This document shows, piece after piece, positions 42,399 through 50,700 of a stretch of DNA of 64,000 nt. The stretch is from contig JADKCL010000029.1 of NCBI GenBank assembly GCA_016718825.1, forward strand, positions 17,877-81,876, read 5' to 3'. The position numbers and the translations under genes were made by a program. The notes under the pieces were generated by a model. That model had not been told where the DNA came from, made no database searches, and was given only the letters and a program-made list of their open reading frames with translations. This stretch comes from Bacteroidota bacterium (GTDB lineage Bacteria; Bacteroidota; Bacteroidia; J057; JADKCL01). The first letter of the stretch is position 1. Each line of letters starts with the position of its first letter.

Positions 42399-42690
42399 GT
42401 CTCTAAGCGTTTAGGTTGAACCAAAATGCACAAATCAGGTGCAAAATTACAATCAAATGCTGAAAGTCAAAAAATTAGGCCCGTAAGGGTCATACTCTCA
42501 AGCGCCGCAAGGTCGGGATTCTTGAAATATTCGAAAACTTGAGTTATTCACCAATCTTGATAAACTCTGCACATCGCTCAAAATCCCTCGAATTGCAATA
42601 AGTACATCGGAGCAGCGTTTCCAGAAGGAGATTGTGCAATTTTGCCGTGGAATACTGAAGTTTCTCGTGCACGATTCCGTTGGAATACCT
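42399..42690. other. Divergent intergenic region before bamD
   Basis: About 290 bp. It holds the minus-strand promoter at 42442-42471, then sequence without a recognisable gene up to the bamD -7 box at 42691. Open frames are short and unsupported. Confidence 0.45.
42442..42471 (-). promoter_or_regulatory. Bacteroidota-type promoter for the alpha-oxoamine synthase gene
   Basis: Reading the minus strand: TTTG (42471-42468), 18 bp, TAATTTTG (42449-42442), a full match to both elements. The transcript would start about 40 nt before the ATG at 42398. Confidence 0.7.
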
Positions 42691-42698
42691 TATCTTTG
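42691..42698 (+). promoter_or_regulatory. -7 promoter box before bamD, near-leaderless
   Basis: TATCTTTG, a perfect TAnnTTTG, ends 8 bp before the ATG at 42707. If transcription starts 5-7 nt downstream, bamD has a leader of only a few nucleotides or none. Confidence 0.5.
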
Positions 42699-42706
42699 CG
42701 CCCTGT

Positions 42707-43729
42707 ATGCGAAAAATCGTTGTCCCATTTCTTCTACTCACCAGTTTGGTATTGTTGGTGGCCCTCTCAGGCTGCGATCCGTATAAGAAATTGGCCAAGA
42801 GCGATTCCATTGCCGACAAGGACAGCGCCGCGACCGCTTACTACAAACACAAAAAATACGACCAAGCGGTTTTTCTGTTTGAGGAGCTCATGGCCGTGTA
42901 CCGCGGTCATCCCCGGATGGAGGAAATGTACTATTACTATGCTTACTGCCGCTATTTCATGGGCGAATTGGTGACTGCGGCATTCTACTTTGACGACTAT
43001 TCCCAGAAATATCCAGGCAGCAAGCATGCCGAAGAGTTTGAGTTCATGACCGCTAAATGCTACTATCAGATCTCGGATCCCTATTATTTGGACCAGAAAT
43101 ACACGCAAAAGGCAATCAATCAGTTCCAATTGTTCCTCAGCCGGCATCCTGATACCGAGCACAAGGAAAAGAGCATGACTTACTTGACGGAACTGCGTGA
43201 GCGTTTGGCAAAAAAGGCATTTGAACAGGCGTTGCTCTATCACAAGATCGGCTACCACAAAGCTGGCGTCGAGGCTTTTAAAGTGATGATCAACGAATAC
43301 CCGGATTCGAAATTTAGAGAGGAATCGCAATTCCTCCTCGTGAAATCGGCGGTGGATTTGGCCGCATCCAGCATCAGTAGCAAGCGCCTCGATCGCTACA
43401 ACGAGGCCATGGAATTTCATGAAAAGTTTGTAGAGAAGTTTCCTTCGAGTAAATTTGCTGATCAAGCTGAAGGTCTGCGATCTGAAATCGAGCGAAATCA
43501 AAAGAAATTGCTGGAAGAAAAGGCCAAAGACGACGAAAAAGCAGCCTTTGAGGTGTTTAAGCGGTCAATGACTGCGGTAATGGAAGCAAGTGAGGAGGAC
43601 GTTCGAAAGGAAGAATACGCCAAATCACTCGACGCCTACCGCAGTTTTCAGGAGAAGTATCCCAACAGCTCCTACCTCGCAGATGCCGATCGGTTGTTTC
43701 AGCAATACGAAGAGAAGTTCAAAGAATAA
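42707..43729 (+). CDS. bamD: Outer membrane assembly lipoprotein BamD
   Basis: 340 aa. Lipoprotein of the BAM complex that inserts beta-barrel proteins in the outer membrane. Signal peptide with lipobox ALSGC (Cys23). Then five or so TPR pairs: KKYDQAVFLFEELMAVYRGHPRMEEMYYYYAYCRYFMGE, then YSQKYPGSKHAEEFEFMTAKCYYQ and FQLFLSRHPDTEHKEKSM. Length is above the roughly 245 aa of E. coli BamD, as usual in Bacteroidota, with an extra C-terminal helical pair ending ADADRLFQQYEEKFKE. First gene of a conserved bamD-rpoZ-coaBC-DUF4835 block. Confidence 0.93.
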   Translation: MRKIVVPFLLLTSLVLLVALSGCDPYKKLAKSDSIADKDSAATAYYKHKKYDQAVFLFEELMAVYRGHPRMEEMYYYYAYCRYFMGELVTAAFYFDDYSQKYPGSKHAEEFEFMTAKCYYQISDPYYLDQKYTQKAINQFQLFLSRHPDTEHKEKSMTYLTELRERLAKKAFEQALLYHKIGYHKAGVEAFKVMINEYPDSKFREESQFLLVKSAVDLAASSISSKRLDRYNEAMEFHEKFVEKFPSSKFADQAEGLRSEIERNQKKLLEEKAKDDEKAAFEVFKRSMTAVMEASEEDVRKEEYAKSLDAYRSFQEKYPNSSYLADADRLFQQYEEKFKE

Positions 43730-43742
43730 TTGAATACAGTAC

Positions 43743-44072
43743 ATGGAGAATAATTTCCTGCCCCTGAACTTGGACGATATGAGTTACCCAACCGGTAACA
43801 TCTATAAGTCTGTGTCCATCATTGGAGCCCGTAGCAATCAGTTTACCGTTGCGATCAAGGAAGAACTTGGTCGTCGCTTGGCAGAATTTGCACCTGCACA
43901 CGACAATTTGGATGAGATCACGGAAAACCGTGAGCAAATCGAAATTTCGCGTCACTACGAGCGCCTTCCAAAGCCAACGCAAGTGGCCGTCGAAGAGTTC
44001 ATGGCCCATCGCGTCTATTGGAGGCACAGGGACAATCCAGCAGACACCAACGCCCCTGAATTGAATCCTTGA
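43743..44072 (+). CDS. rpoZ: RNA polymerase omega subunit
   Basis: 109 aa. Bacteroidota-type omega/Rpb6 subunit that helps assemble RNA polymerase. The N-terminal core GNIYKSVSIIGARSNQFTVAIKEELGRRLAEF (about residues 18-50) is the omega signature, with the R-x-x-Q block reading ARSNQ. The C-terminal extension with EISRHYERLPKPTQVAVEEFMAHRVYWRH is a lineage feature. Position between bamD and coaBC is conserved in the phylum. Confidence 0.88.
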   Translation: MENNFLPLNLDDMSYPTGNIYKSVSIIGARSNQFTVAIKEELGRRLAEFAPAHDNLDEITENREQIEISRHYERLPKPTQVAVEEFMAHRVYWRHRDNPADTNAPELNP

Positions 44073-44079
44073 TACGCCC

Positions 44080-45267
44080 ATGCTTGCCGGCAAGAAAATC
44101 ATTGTAGGCATCACAGGCAGTATCGCAGCATACAAAGCCGCACTTATGGTGCGGCTTTTCGTTAAGAATGGTGCCGAGGTACGTGTGGTGATGACAGAGG
44201 CCGCAAAGCAATTTGTGGGTTCGCTGACGTTTTCCAACCTTTCGCAACAGCCCGTTTTTTCTGGCTTGTGGGACGGAAACTGGACCGAACACGTGCATCT
44301 CGGCGCTTGGGGGGACTTGATGGTGGTCGCACCTGCCTCTGCCAATACGCTCTCCAAATTTGCATTGGGCATTTGTGACAATGCGTTGACAGCGGTCTAT
44401 TTGAGTGCAAAATGCCCCGTTTTGGTGGCACCCGCGATGGATGCAGATATGTATCAGCATCCAAGCACCTTTCGCAATCTCAACCAACTGAAGAAGGATG
44501 GCGTTCAAGTCCTCGGGGTTGGAACCGGTTTTCTTGCAAGCGGTTTGGTGGGAGAGGGAAGAATGGCGGAGCCGGAGGACATCCTGGAAGCGGTCATCAA
44601 CCACTTCGGTCCAAGGCCCTTGCACGGCAAAAAAGTACTCGTTTCTGCCGGACCTACCCGTGAGGCCATTGATCCTGTGCGTTTTATCAGCAATGGCTCC
44701 ACAGGTACCATGGGCTACGCCCTCGCAAGGCAAGCTGCCAATTTGGGTGCAACCGTCACCCTTGTCTCCGGCCCGGTAGCCCTGTCGCCTGATGGGCCTT
44801 GGGAATTGATCAACGTCAATTCGGCAGCGGAGATGTTTGTCGCGATGACAAGCCGTAGTGCTGACCAAGACCTGATCATCATGACAGCCGCCGTCGGCGA
44901 CTATCAACCGGTCGAATTCAGCCCCACCAAAATCAAAAAAGCGGATAAAAATTTGGTATTGGAGCTTGGCCGCACGCAAGATATCTTGCGGCACCTTGGA
45001 GATACAAAGCCCGCAGGGCAGGTTTTGGTGGGCTTTGCCCTCGAGACCAACGATGAAGAAGCGCATGCGCTGGACAAAATGAAGCGCAAAAATCTGGATT
45101 TTATCGTCCTGAATTCGCTGCGCGATTCTGGCGCGGGATTTGGTGGCAGTACCAACAAGGTGACTGTATTTGGTCGTGACGGTCAAAAGCAGTCGTTTGA
45201 ACTCAAAGGAAAAGTAGAAGTTGCGGCAGACATTTTGAATGCCGTATGCAAAACGATTCAACAATGA
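44080..45267 (+). CDS. coaBC: Bifunctional phosphopantothenoylcysteine decarboxylase / phosphopantothenate-cysteine ligase
   Basis: 395 aa. Catalyses two steps of coenzyme A synthesis. The N-terminal CoaC flavoprotein domain (1-185) has GITGSIAAYKAA, the catalytic His in EHVHLGAW and the PASANTLSKFALG FMN loop. The CoaB domain (190-395) has VLVSAGPTREAIDPVRFISNGSTGTMGYALA and, further on, GFALETNDEE and NKVTVFG. In the substrate flap FLASGLVGEGRMAEP there is Ser where E. coli CoaC has the catalytic Cys158 (ACG). I believe this is a common change in Bacteroidota rather than a defect. It overlaps the next gene by 4 bp. Confidence 0.95.
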   Translation: MLAGKKIIVGITGSIAAYKAALMVRLFVKNGAEVRVVMTEAAKQFVGSLTFSNLSQQPVFSGLWDGNWTEHVHLGAWGDLMVVAPASANTLSKFALGICDNALTAVYLSAKCPVLVAPAMDADMYQHPSTFRNLNQLKKDGVQVLGVGTGFLASGLVGEGRMAEPEDILEAVINHFGPRPLHGKKVLVSAGPTREAIDPVRFISNGSTGTMGYALARQAANLGATVTLVSGPVALSPDGPWELINVNSAAEMFVAMTSRSADQDLIIMTAAVGDYQPVEFSPTKIKKADKNLVLELGRTQDILRHLGDTKPAGQVLVGFALETNDEEAHALDKMKRKNLDFIVLNSLRDSGAGFGGSTNKVTVFGRDGQKQSFELKGKVEVAADILNAVCKTIQQ

Positions 45268-46172
45268 AACTACGCTGGTTCATCGCAATTGCTGGATTTT
45301 TGATGCTTTCGTGTTTGCAGCGCTTGCAGGCACAGGAACTTCAATGCATTGTCAAGGTCTCTGCACCCACGGTCGGGAGTGATCAGTCGATCTATCCGCA
45401 GATGGAGGACGCGATCATGAAATATGTCAATTTCAGAAAGTGGACCGATCTCAACTATGAACCGCGGGAGCGCATCAAGTGTCGTTTGCAGATCATCATC
45501 AACAATCGCCCCGAAGTCGATCAATTCACCGGGACGTTTCAAGTGCAGGTGATTCGGCCCGTGTTTAATTCAGAGTATGAGTCGATGATCCTTAATGTAC
45601 AAGACGCCGACATCAACTTCAAATTCGTTCCTTTTACGCCCCTCGAATTTTCAGAGAACAACTACATCGACGAACTCACCTCCTTGCTGAACTTCTACTG
45701 CTACATGATCATCGGATTCGATCAGGAAAGTTTTGAGATGGGAGGCGGTGCCGTGCATTTCCAGAAAGCGCAGACGATTGTGAACCTTGCAGGCAACAGC
45801 GGAGGAAGCGGATGGCGCAACTATGACGGGACGCGCAACCGCTATTGGCTGGTCAATGATATGCTTGACAACTCCATGCGTCAGATCCACAACATTTTCT
45901 ATGTGTATCACCGCCAAGGACTTGACCAAATGGAAAAGAATCTTGTAGCCGGTCGCACTGCAGTCTTGGGCGCGTTGCGCGAACTGCAGAAAATGAATCA
46001 AAGATTCCCCGGAAAGTACATCACACGCGTTTTTTACACGGCAAAGGGCCCTGAAATCATCCAGATTTTTAGCAAAGCCAACATGCAGGAAAAGGCAGAG
46101 GTGATTCGTATCATGAGTGAAGTCGACCCCTCCAATGCCAGCGACTACGAAAAGATCAACGAAGAGAAATAA
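45264..46172 (+). CDS. DUF4835 exported protein
   Basis: 302 aa from MKLRWFIAIAGFLMLSCLQRLQAQ, a signal peptide. The mature chain starts ELQCIVKVSAPTVGSDQSIYPQMEDAIMKYVNFRKWTDLNYEPRERIKCRLQI, the typical DUF4835 opening, with NFRKWT and the later NNYIDELTSLLNFYCYMIIGFDQESFE and ARGLDQMEKN-like blocks. The family is found almost only in Bacteroidota in this coaBC-recN position. Function unknown; the link to bamD suggests an envelope role. It overlaps coaBC by 4 bp. Confidence 0.88.
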   Translation: MKLRWFIAIAGFLMLSCLQRLQAQELQCIVKVSAPTVGSDQSIYPQMEDAIMKYVNFRKWTDLNYEPRERIKCRLQIIINNRPEVDQFTGTFQVQVIRPVFNSEYESMILNVQDADINFKFVPFTPLEFSENNYIDELTSLLNFYCYMIIGFDQESFEMGGGAVHFQKAQTIVNLAGNSGGSGWRNYDGTRNRYWLVNDMLDNSMRQIHNIFYVYHRQGLDQMEKNLVAGRTAVLGALRELQKMNQRFPGKYITRVFYTAKGPEIIQIFSKANMQEKAEVIRIMSEVDPSNASDYEKINEEK

Positions 46173-46282
46173 TTGATAATGGAGAATGCAGAATTGAGAA
46201 TTGCACTTCACTGAACTGAGTCACCATTTTCCATTCTCAATTCTCAATTCTCAATTTTCCATTCCCCATTCCTCATTCTCGT
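46173..46282. repeat. Inverted GAATTGAGAATGG low-complexity repeat
   Basis: A purine-rich stretch (46173-46202, GAGAATGCAGAATTGAGAATTG) faces several pyrimidine-rich copies (46223-46279, ATTCTCAATTCTCAATTTTCC), so it can fold as an imperfect hairpin. It fills most of the gap between the DUF4835 gene and the next small gene and could serve as a terminator. Confidence 0.7.
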
Positions 46283-46290
46283 TATATTTG
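46283..46290 (+). promoter_or_regulatory. -7 promoter box, leaderless-type, for the small gene at 46295
   Basis: TATATTTG, a perfect TAnnTTTG, ends 4 bp before the ATG at 46295. Transcription would begin at or just after the ATG, so either the next in-frame start is used or the mRNA is leaderless. The box lies at the edge of the pyrimidine-rich repeat. Confidence 0.4.
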
Positions 46291-46294
46291 TGAT

Positions 46295-46543
46295 ATGGGA
46301 AAACGAACGATCCGCATTCCGCGAAGCAAGATTGCAGCAGAATTGCCCAGCCTTTCCGGGAAGAGCGTTCAGGTCGTGATGCTGGACGGGAAAACCCATG
46401 CCGGATGCGTTTTGTCCACAAAATCCGACGAAATTCTTGTGGAGGATGTCAACGCAGCCTGGACGGGGAAATCGCGCCATCAACAACGACTGCTTCTTCA
46501 AGACATCCATTACATTGTTTACGACCTCATTAGCACTTGGTAA
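46295..46543 (+). CDS. Small SH3/Sm-like protein of unknown function
   Basis: 82 aa, no signal peptide, basic. Pattern: GKSVQVVMLDGKTHAGCVLSTKSDEILVED (about residues 22-51), then RHQQRLLLQDIHYIVYD. This is a five-strand arrangement resembling Sm/Hfq or other SH3-like beta barrels, with the 'LDGxxxxGxVxxxxxxxxxxxD' loop typical of Sm1 and a short Sm2-like end. I do not recognise a named family. It ends 3 bp before recN, so the two are probably co-transcribed. Roles as RNA- or DNA-binding factor are possible but unproven. Confidence 0.65.
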   Translation: MGKRTIRIPRSKIAAELPSLSGKSVQVVMLDGKTHAGCVLSTKSDEILVEDVNAAWTGKSRHQQRLLLQDIHYIVYDLISTW

Positions 46544-46546
46544 GTC

Positions 46547-48256
46547 ATGCTTCGATCCCTCTACATCGCCAATTATGCCCTCATTGATGAAACCGACATT
46601 TTGCTCGGAAAAGGGCTCAACATCCTCACCGGTGAAACGGGGGCCGGTAAATCATTGCTGCTAGGAGCCATCGGTTTGATTTTGGGCCGTCGGGTTGACT
46701 ACGGCTATATTTTCAACCCCGAGAAAAAATGTGTCGTCGAAGCCGTATTCGAAAATATCCCTGCTGAAACGGCGAATGAACTCAAGAAAATCGAGGATTT
46801 TGACTGGGATGATGCCCATTTGGTGATTCGAAGGGAAGCCGCTGCCGATGGGAAGTCCCGCGCTTTCATCAACGATACGCCCGTGAATCTGCAGGTGCTC
46901 AAAGACGTCACCGGAATGTTGGTCGACCTGCATGGGCAGCATCAGAATCAAATGTTGCTCGATCCAGATTTTCAGTTGAAACTGCTCGATCAATTTGCTG
47001 GAACGACGCCGTTGGCCAGGGAATTCGGGAAAAAACTTGGCGAATTGAGCAAAATTCGGAAGCAGATCGATGAACTGGAGAAAGAGGAAGCCCTCGCTCG
47101 TCAACAACAGGACTACTTCCGGTTTTTGGTGGAAGAATTGACGACAGCAAATTTGAGTCTGGAAGAAGAGGCGACCCTGGAAGCCGAACTCGAAATGCTG
47201 GAACATGCCGGCGAAATCAAGGAAACGCTGGGATTCGTCAACAGTACGCTTTATGACGACGAATCCTCGGCCTACAGTCAATTGAGCGCCGCGATCGAGC
47301 GCCTCGATCGTGCCGCCAAAATCAACGAAAGCATTGGTCAGCATCAGCAAAGCTTGAACGAAGCCCGCATCCTGCTGCAGGAAACGGTCCGCGAACTCGA
47401 CCGCATCGGCGACAAAATTGACCTTGATCCGGGAACCCTGCAGGCCATGCAGGAGCGTTCGGAGTTTTTGCAGCGCCTCAAGAAGAAATATTCCGTTTCC
47501 AATGTCTTCGAATTGATCGCAGCACGGGAAGAATACGCGGCAAAAGTCGGGCATTTTGATTCCTTGGGGAGCCAAATCGAAGACTTGAATATCCGCCTCG
47601 CCGAGGCGCGAAAAGAAGTTGCAGCTGCAGGCACGACCTTGGAGGCGTCGCGGAAAAAAGTTGCCTTGACCTTGAATGCGAGCGTGGATGACTTGTTGCG
47701 GCAAGTAGGTTTGGAAAATGCCAAGTTTGAGGTGACGATTGGCCGAATCGAAGACGCCAACGGCATCCTGGAAATCGACGGAAAGCGCATCCAGCCCAAT
47801 CCTTCAGGCATCAATCGGGTGGATTTCAGAATTCGCACCAACGCGGGTTTGCCCTTGGGTTCGCTCGGGCAAATCGCCTCCGGGGGCGAAGTTTCCAGGG
47901 TCATGCTCGCCATCAAAGCTGCCCTCGCGGAAAAAGCAGAGCTTTCTGTCCTCATCTTCGACGAAATCGATACGGGCATCTCGGGCGAAGTTGCCAACAA
48001 AGTCGGCAAGGTCATGGCGCAACTCGCCAAGCGCTATCAGCTCATCGCGATTACGCACCTGCCCCAAATTGCAGCCAAAGGCGACCATCATTTCCGCATT
48101 TACAAGGAAATTGTCGGTGCAGGAACCATTAGCCGGGTGGAAAAACTCGATGAAAACGGTCGCGTGATGGAGCTCGCGCACATGCTCAGTGGCGCAGACC
48201 CGAGCGAACATGCAATCAAAAATGCAAAAGAATTGATATCTTCGGCCAAAGGCTGA
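46547..48256 (+). CDS. recN: DNA repair protein RecN
   Basis: 569 aa. SMC-like ATPase in recombination repair of double-strand breaks. Walker A is GETGAGKS (residues 29-36). Then come DLHGQHQNQMLLDPDFQLKLLDQFA, a long coiled coil (about 170-385), the ABC signature LGQIASGGEVSRVMLAIKAAL and Walker B VLIFDEIDTGISGEVANKVG. The ITHLPQIAAKGDHHFRI block is characteristic of RecN. Length and order are normal. Confidence 0.97.
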   Translation: MLRSLYIANYALIDETDILLGKGLNILTGETGAGKSLLLGAIGLILGRRVDYGYIFNPEKKCVVEAVFENIPAETANELKKIEDFDWDDAHLVIRREAAADGKSRAFINDTPVNLQVLKDVTGMLVDLHGQHQNQMLLDPDFQLKLLDQFAGTTPLAREFGKKLGELSKIRKQIDELEKEEALARQQQDYFRFLVEELTTANLSLEEEATLEAELEMLEHAGEIKETLGFVNSTLYDDESSAYSQLSAAIERLDRAAKINESIGQHQQSLNEARILLQETVRELDRIGDKIDLDPGTLQAMQERSEFLQRLKKKYSVSNVFELIAAREEYAAKVGHFDSLGSQIEDLNIRLAEARKEVAAAGTTLEASRKKVALTLNASVDDLLRQVGLENAKFEVTIGRIEDANGILEIDGKRIQPNPSGINRVDFRIRTNAGLPLGSLGQIASGGEVSRVMLAIKAALAEKAELSVLIFDEIDTGISGEVANKVGKVMAQLAKRYQLIAITHLPQIAAKGDHHFRIYKEIVGAGTISRVEKLDENGRVMELAHMLSGADPSEHAIKNAKELISSAKG

Positions 48257-48311
48257 GCCTCGGCTGCCTGAATTGAATGTATATTTTCCTCAAAAGAAGA
48301 AACAACTAGAT

Positions 48312-49115
48312 ATGGGTTACAACCTGCTCAAAGGAAAAAAAGGAATCATCTTTGGCGCGCTCGACGAGTCGTCCATTGCTTGGAAAGTCGCTGAAAAGGC
48401 CCACGCCGAAGGCGCTGAAATCCTGCTTACCAACGCGCCCGTCGCGCTGCGCATGGGACAAGTGAATCAGCTTGCAGAGCGTTTGGGAACCGTCGTCGTT
48501 CCAGCAGACGCCACCGAGATGGCTGACCTCAACAACTTGTTTGACGTCGCCGCAGAGCGCTTCGGCAAGGTCGATTTCATCCTGCATTCGATCGGAATGT
48601 CGCCCAACGTGCGCAAAAACAAGGGTTATACCGAGCTCAACTACGATTGGTACCACAAGACCCTCGACATTTCGGGGATGTCGTTTCACCGCGTGATGCA
48701 AGTCGCCTACGAGCGCGACATGATGAACGAATGGGGCAGCATCCTGGCGCTGAGCTACATCGCTGCGCAACGCACATTCGCAAAATACAATGACATGGCG
48801 GAGGCCAAAGCGCTGTTGGAAAGCATCGCGCGTAGCTTCGGCTACCACTTCGGCAAAGCCAAAAAGGTCCGCGTCAACACGATCAGCCAAAGCCCGACCC
48901 CGACGACAGCCGGTTCCGGTGTGAAAGGCTTCGACAAAATGCTTGATTTCGGCGAAAAGCTCAGCCCGCTCGGCAACGCCACCGCCGACGAATGCGCAGA
49001 TTATTGCATCACCCTCTTCAGCGACCTCACCCGCAAGGTGACCATGCAAAACCTCTTCCACGACGGCGGCTTCAGCAGCGTCGGCATTTCGGAGGATTTG
49101 CTGGAAGCGTTATGA
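48312..49115 (+). CDS. fabI: Enoyl-[acyl-carrier-protein] reductase
   Basis: 267 aa from MGYNLLKGKKGIIFGALDESSIAW. The frame is open to 48273, but those residues precede the usual FabI start. NADH-dependent last step of fatty-acid elongation. SDR fold with the FabI-type nucleotide loop GALDESSIAWKVAEKAHAEGA, catalytic Tyr149/Tyr159 and Lys166 in the block ALSYIAAQRTFAKYNDMAEAK (the Y-x6-K spacing of FabI), and the substrate loop NTISQSPTPTTAGSGVKGF. C-terminus ends DGGFSSVGISEDLLEAL. A TATATTTT sequence at 48280-48287 may be its -7 promoter box. Confidence 0.96.
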   Translation: MGYNLLKGKKGIIFGALDESSIAWKVAEKAHAEGAEILLTNAPVALRMGQVNQLAERLGTVVVPADATEMADLNNLFDVAAERFGKVDFILHSIGMSPNVRKNKGYTELNYDWYHKTLDISGMSFHRVMQVAYERDMMNEWGSILALSYIAAQRTFAKYNDMAEAKALLESIARSFGYHFGKAKKVRVNTISQSPTPTTAGSGVKGFDKMLDFGEKLSPLGNATADECADYCITLFSDLTRKVTMQNLFHDGGFSSVGISEDLLEAL

Positions 49116-49260
49116 GAGAATTGAGAATTGAGAATGGAGAATGTCCTTTGGGGTGTTCTCCATTTTTTATTTTTCGGGAATCGCAGAAATGGAGCACGGT
49201 TCATTTTCTCTGGTGCTTAATTTTCCATTCTCCATTTTCAATTATTCATTAACTTGTGGC
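49116..49260. repeat. GAATTGAGAATGG inverted low-complexity repeat
   Basis: GAGAATTGAGAATTGAG and related purine copies (49116-49141) face ATTTTCCATTCTCCATTTTC (49220-49240), which can base-pair. Same family as the repeats at 3062 and 46173. The middle contains a 12-bp GTTCTCCATTTT segment. No gene is seen. Confidence 0.6.
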
Positions 49261-50628
49261 ATGAAGGGAAATTTGATTTCTGCAGGAAAATCTTGCGCCT
49301 TTTTGGGCTTGGCCTTGATTTTGGGAGGCTGTGCCGCCAAATTGGAGGGGCCGGTGCCCGATTCCGGGTCTGCCGATTTCTCCCGAACGGTAGCGTTTGG
49401 CGGTTCGGCGATGTCGGGGATGAAAGACGGGGCTTTGTATGCCGAAGGGCAACGGACCTCGATTCCGATGTTGGTGGCCAAGCAGCTCGCCATGGCGGGC
49501 GGAAATCTGCTGTCACAGGCCGAGATTCCTGCGGGTTTGTCGTTGGGTTTGAATCCATATCCTTGGGAGACGCCTTACCAAACCAAAAGCCAACTCGGAG
49601 ACCGCACCGATTGCAATGGCGAAGTCAGTTTGGGGCCTGTCAAAACAGCCTTGACGGAGAATGACCTTTCTGGAACGGCAATTTGGGACCGTCATCTCGG
49701 CATCATTCATGATTTTACGGTGCCTGGAGCAGGACTTTGGGACTTGGATCGCAAAGACTTGGGAGATGATCATTTGATGGGAGGGGCTTCTGTATTCGCT
49801 TCGCGTTTGCCATTCGCAGGCACCAACAAAAGCATTTTTGAAGCAGTTGTGGAAATGCAACCCACGTTTGTGATTGCTTGGCCGGGCATGGACGACATGT
49901 GGAACTGGGCGAGCAAGGGTGGTACTGGAACGCCAATGCCAAGCCCCGCCGCATTCAGGTCCAAGCTCGATTCGATTCTTTCCGTCTTGTCCGCAGGTGG
50001 TGCGAAAGGTGTTTTGGCCACGATTCCTGACGTGCTGGACATTCCATTCTTCACGACGATCCCCACAAGGGCCTTGGTATTGGACTCCGCCAATGTCCAC
50101 GACTTGAATACACTTTATGGCACGGGCGGCATTGACTTGGAGTTTGTAATCGGCGAAAATGGCTTTGTCGTGGAAGATTCCAATTCTCTCTATGGCATCC
50201 GTCAGTTGACTGCCGACGAATTTTTGACGCTTACCGTGCCGCTGGACTCGATGAAATGCTTCAAAATGGGCGTTTTGTTCAAGATGATTCCTGACCGTTG
50301 TTCGTTGATCGACCGCGAATTGCAATTGTTACGTTCCAACATCGCTGGCTACAATGCTGCCATCGTGGATTTGGCCGCGCAGTATGATTTTGCTGTGGCC
50401 GACATGGCGGCTTACTATACGCAGGTCAAGTCGGGAATCCGGTTTGACGCGGTTGACTTTACTGCCGAATTTGCATCAGGAGGCTTCTTTTCCTTGGATG
50501 GCTTCGGGCCAAATGCCAAGGGAGCCGGATTGATCGCGAATGCGTTTTTGGATGCCATCATGGCGAAGTACGGTGCTGTACTTCCAAAGGTGGCCATTGA
50601 CGATTTGAACGGCGTATTGTTTCCCTGA
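49261..50628 (+). CDS. SGNH-hydrolase-like lipoprotein, catalytic residues degenerate
   Basis: 455 aa from MKGNLISAGKSCAFLGLALILGGC (lipobox LGGC, Cys24); the longer frame is encoded by the repeat upstream. The body follows the SGNH/GDSL layout: block I SRTVAFGGSAMSG (Ser49 in GGS), block III VIAWPGMDDMWNWASKGG, where the family has GxND, and block V FFSLDGFGPNAKGAGLIANAFLDAI, where the family has DGxHP. The Asp (413) is kept but the catalytic His is Gly416, and the block III Asn is Asp, so activity is doubtful. The middle segment (FVIGENGFVVEDSNSLYGIRQLT) is unremarkable. Likely an outer-membrane lipoprotein. A strong terminator follows. Confidence 0.7.
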   Translation: MKGNLISAGKSCAFLGLALILGGCAAKLEGPVPDSGSADFSRTVAFGGSAMSGMKDGALYAEGQRTSIPMLVAKQLAMAGGNLLSQAEIPAGLSLGLNPYPWETPYQTKSQLGDRTDCNGEVSLGPVKTALTENDLSGTAIWDRHLGIIHDFTVPGAGLWDLDRKDLGDDHLMGGASVFASRLPFAGTNKSIFEAVVEMQPTFVIAWPGMDDMWNWASKGGTGTPMPSPAAFRSKLDSILSVLSAGGAKGVLATIPDVLDIPFFTTIPTRALVLDSANVHDLNTLYGTGGIDLEFVIGENGFVVEDSNSLYGIRQLTADEFLTLTVPLDSMKCFKMGVLFKMIPDRCSLIDRELQLLRSNIAGYNAAIVDLAAQYDFAVADMAAYYTQVKSGIRFDAVDFTAEFASGGFFSLDGFGPNAKGAGLIANAFLDAIMAKYGAVLPKVAIDDLNGVLFP

Positions 50629-50647
50629 TCGGACTTCTTCGAAATGC

Positions 50648-50682
50648 AAAAGGGCTGGCAAAATGAATTTGCCAGCCCTTTT
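50648..50682. terminator. Bidirectional terminator between two convergent genes
   Basis: 15-bp perfect stem AAAAGGGCTGGCAAA (50648-50662) / TTTGCCAGCCCTTTT (50668-50682) with a 5-nt loop. A and T tracts on both sides let it end both the lipoprotein gene and the esterase gene. Confidence 0.9.
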
Positions 50683-50700
50683 GCGTGAAGGAAAACCTGC

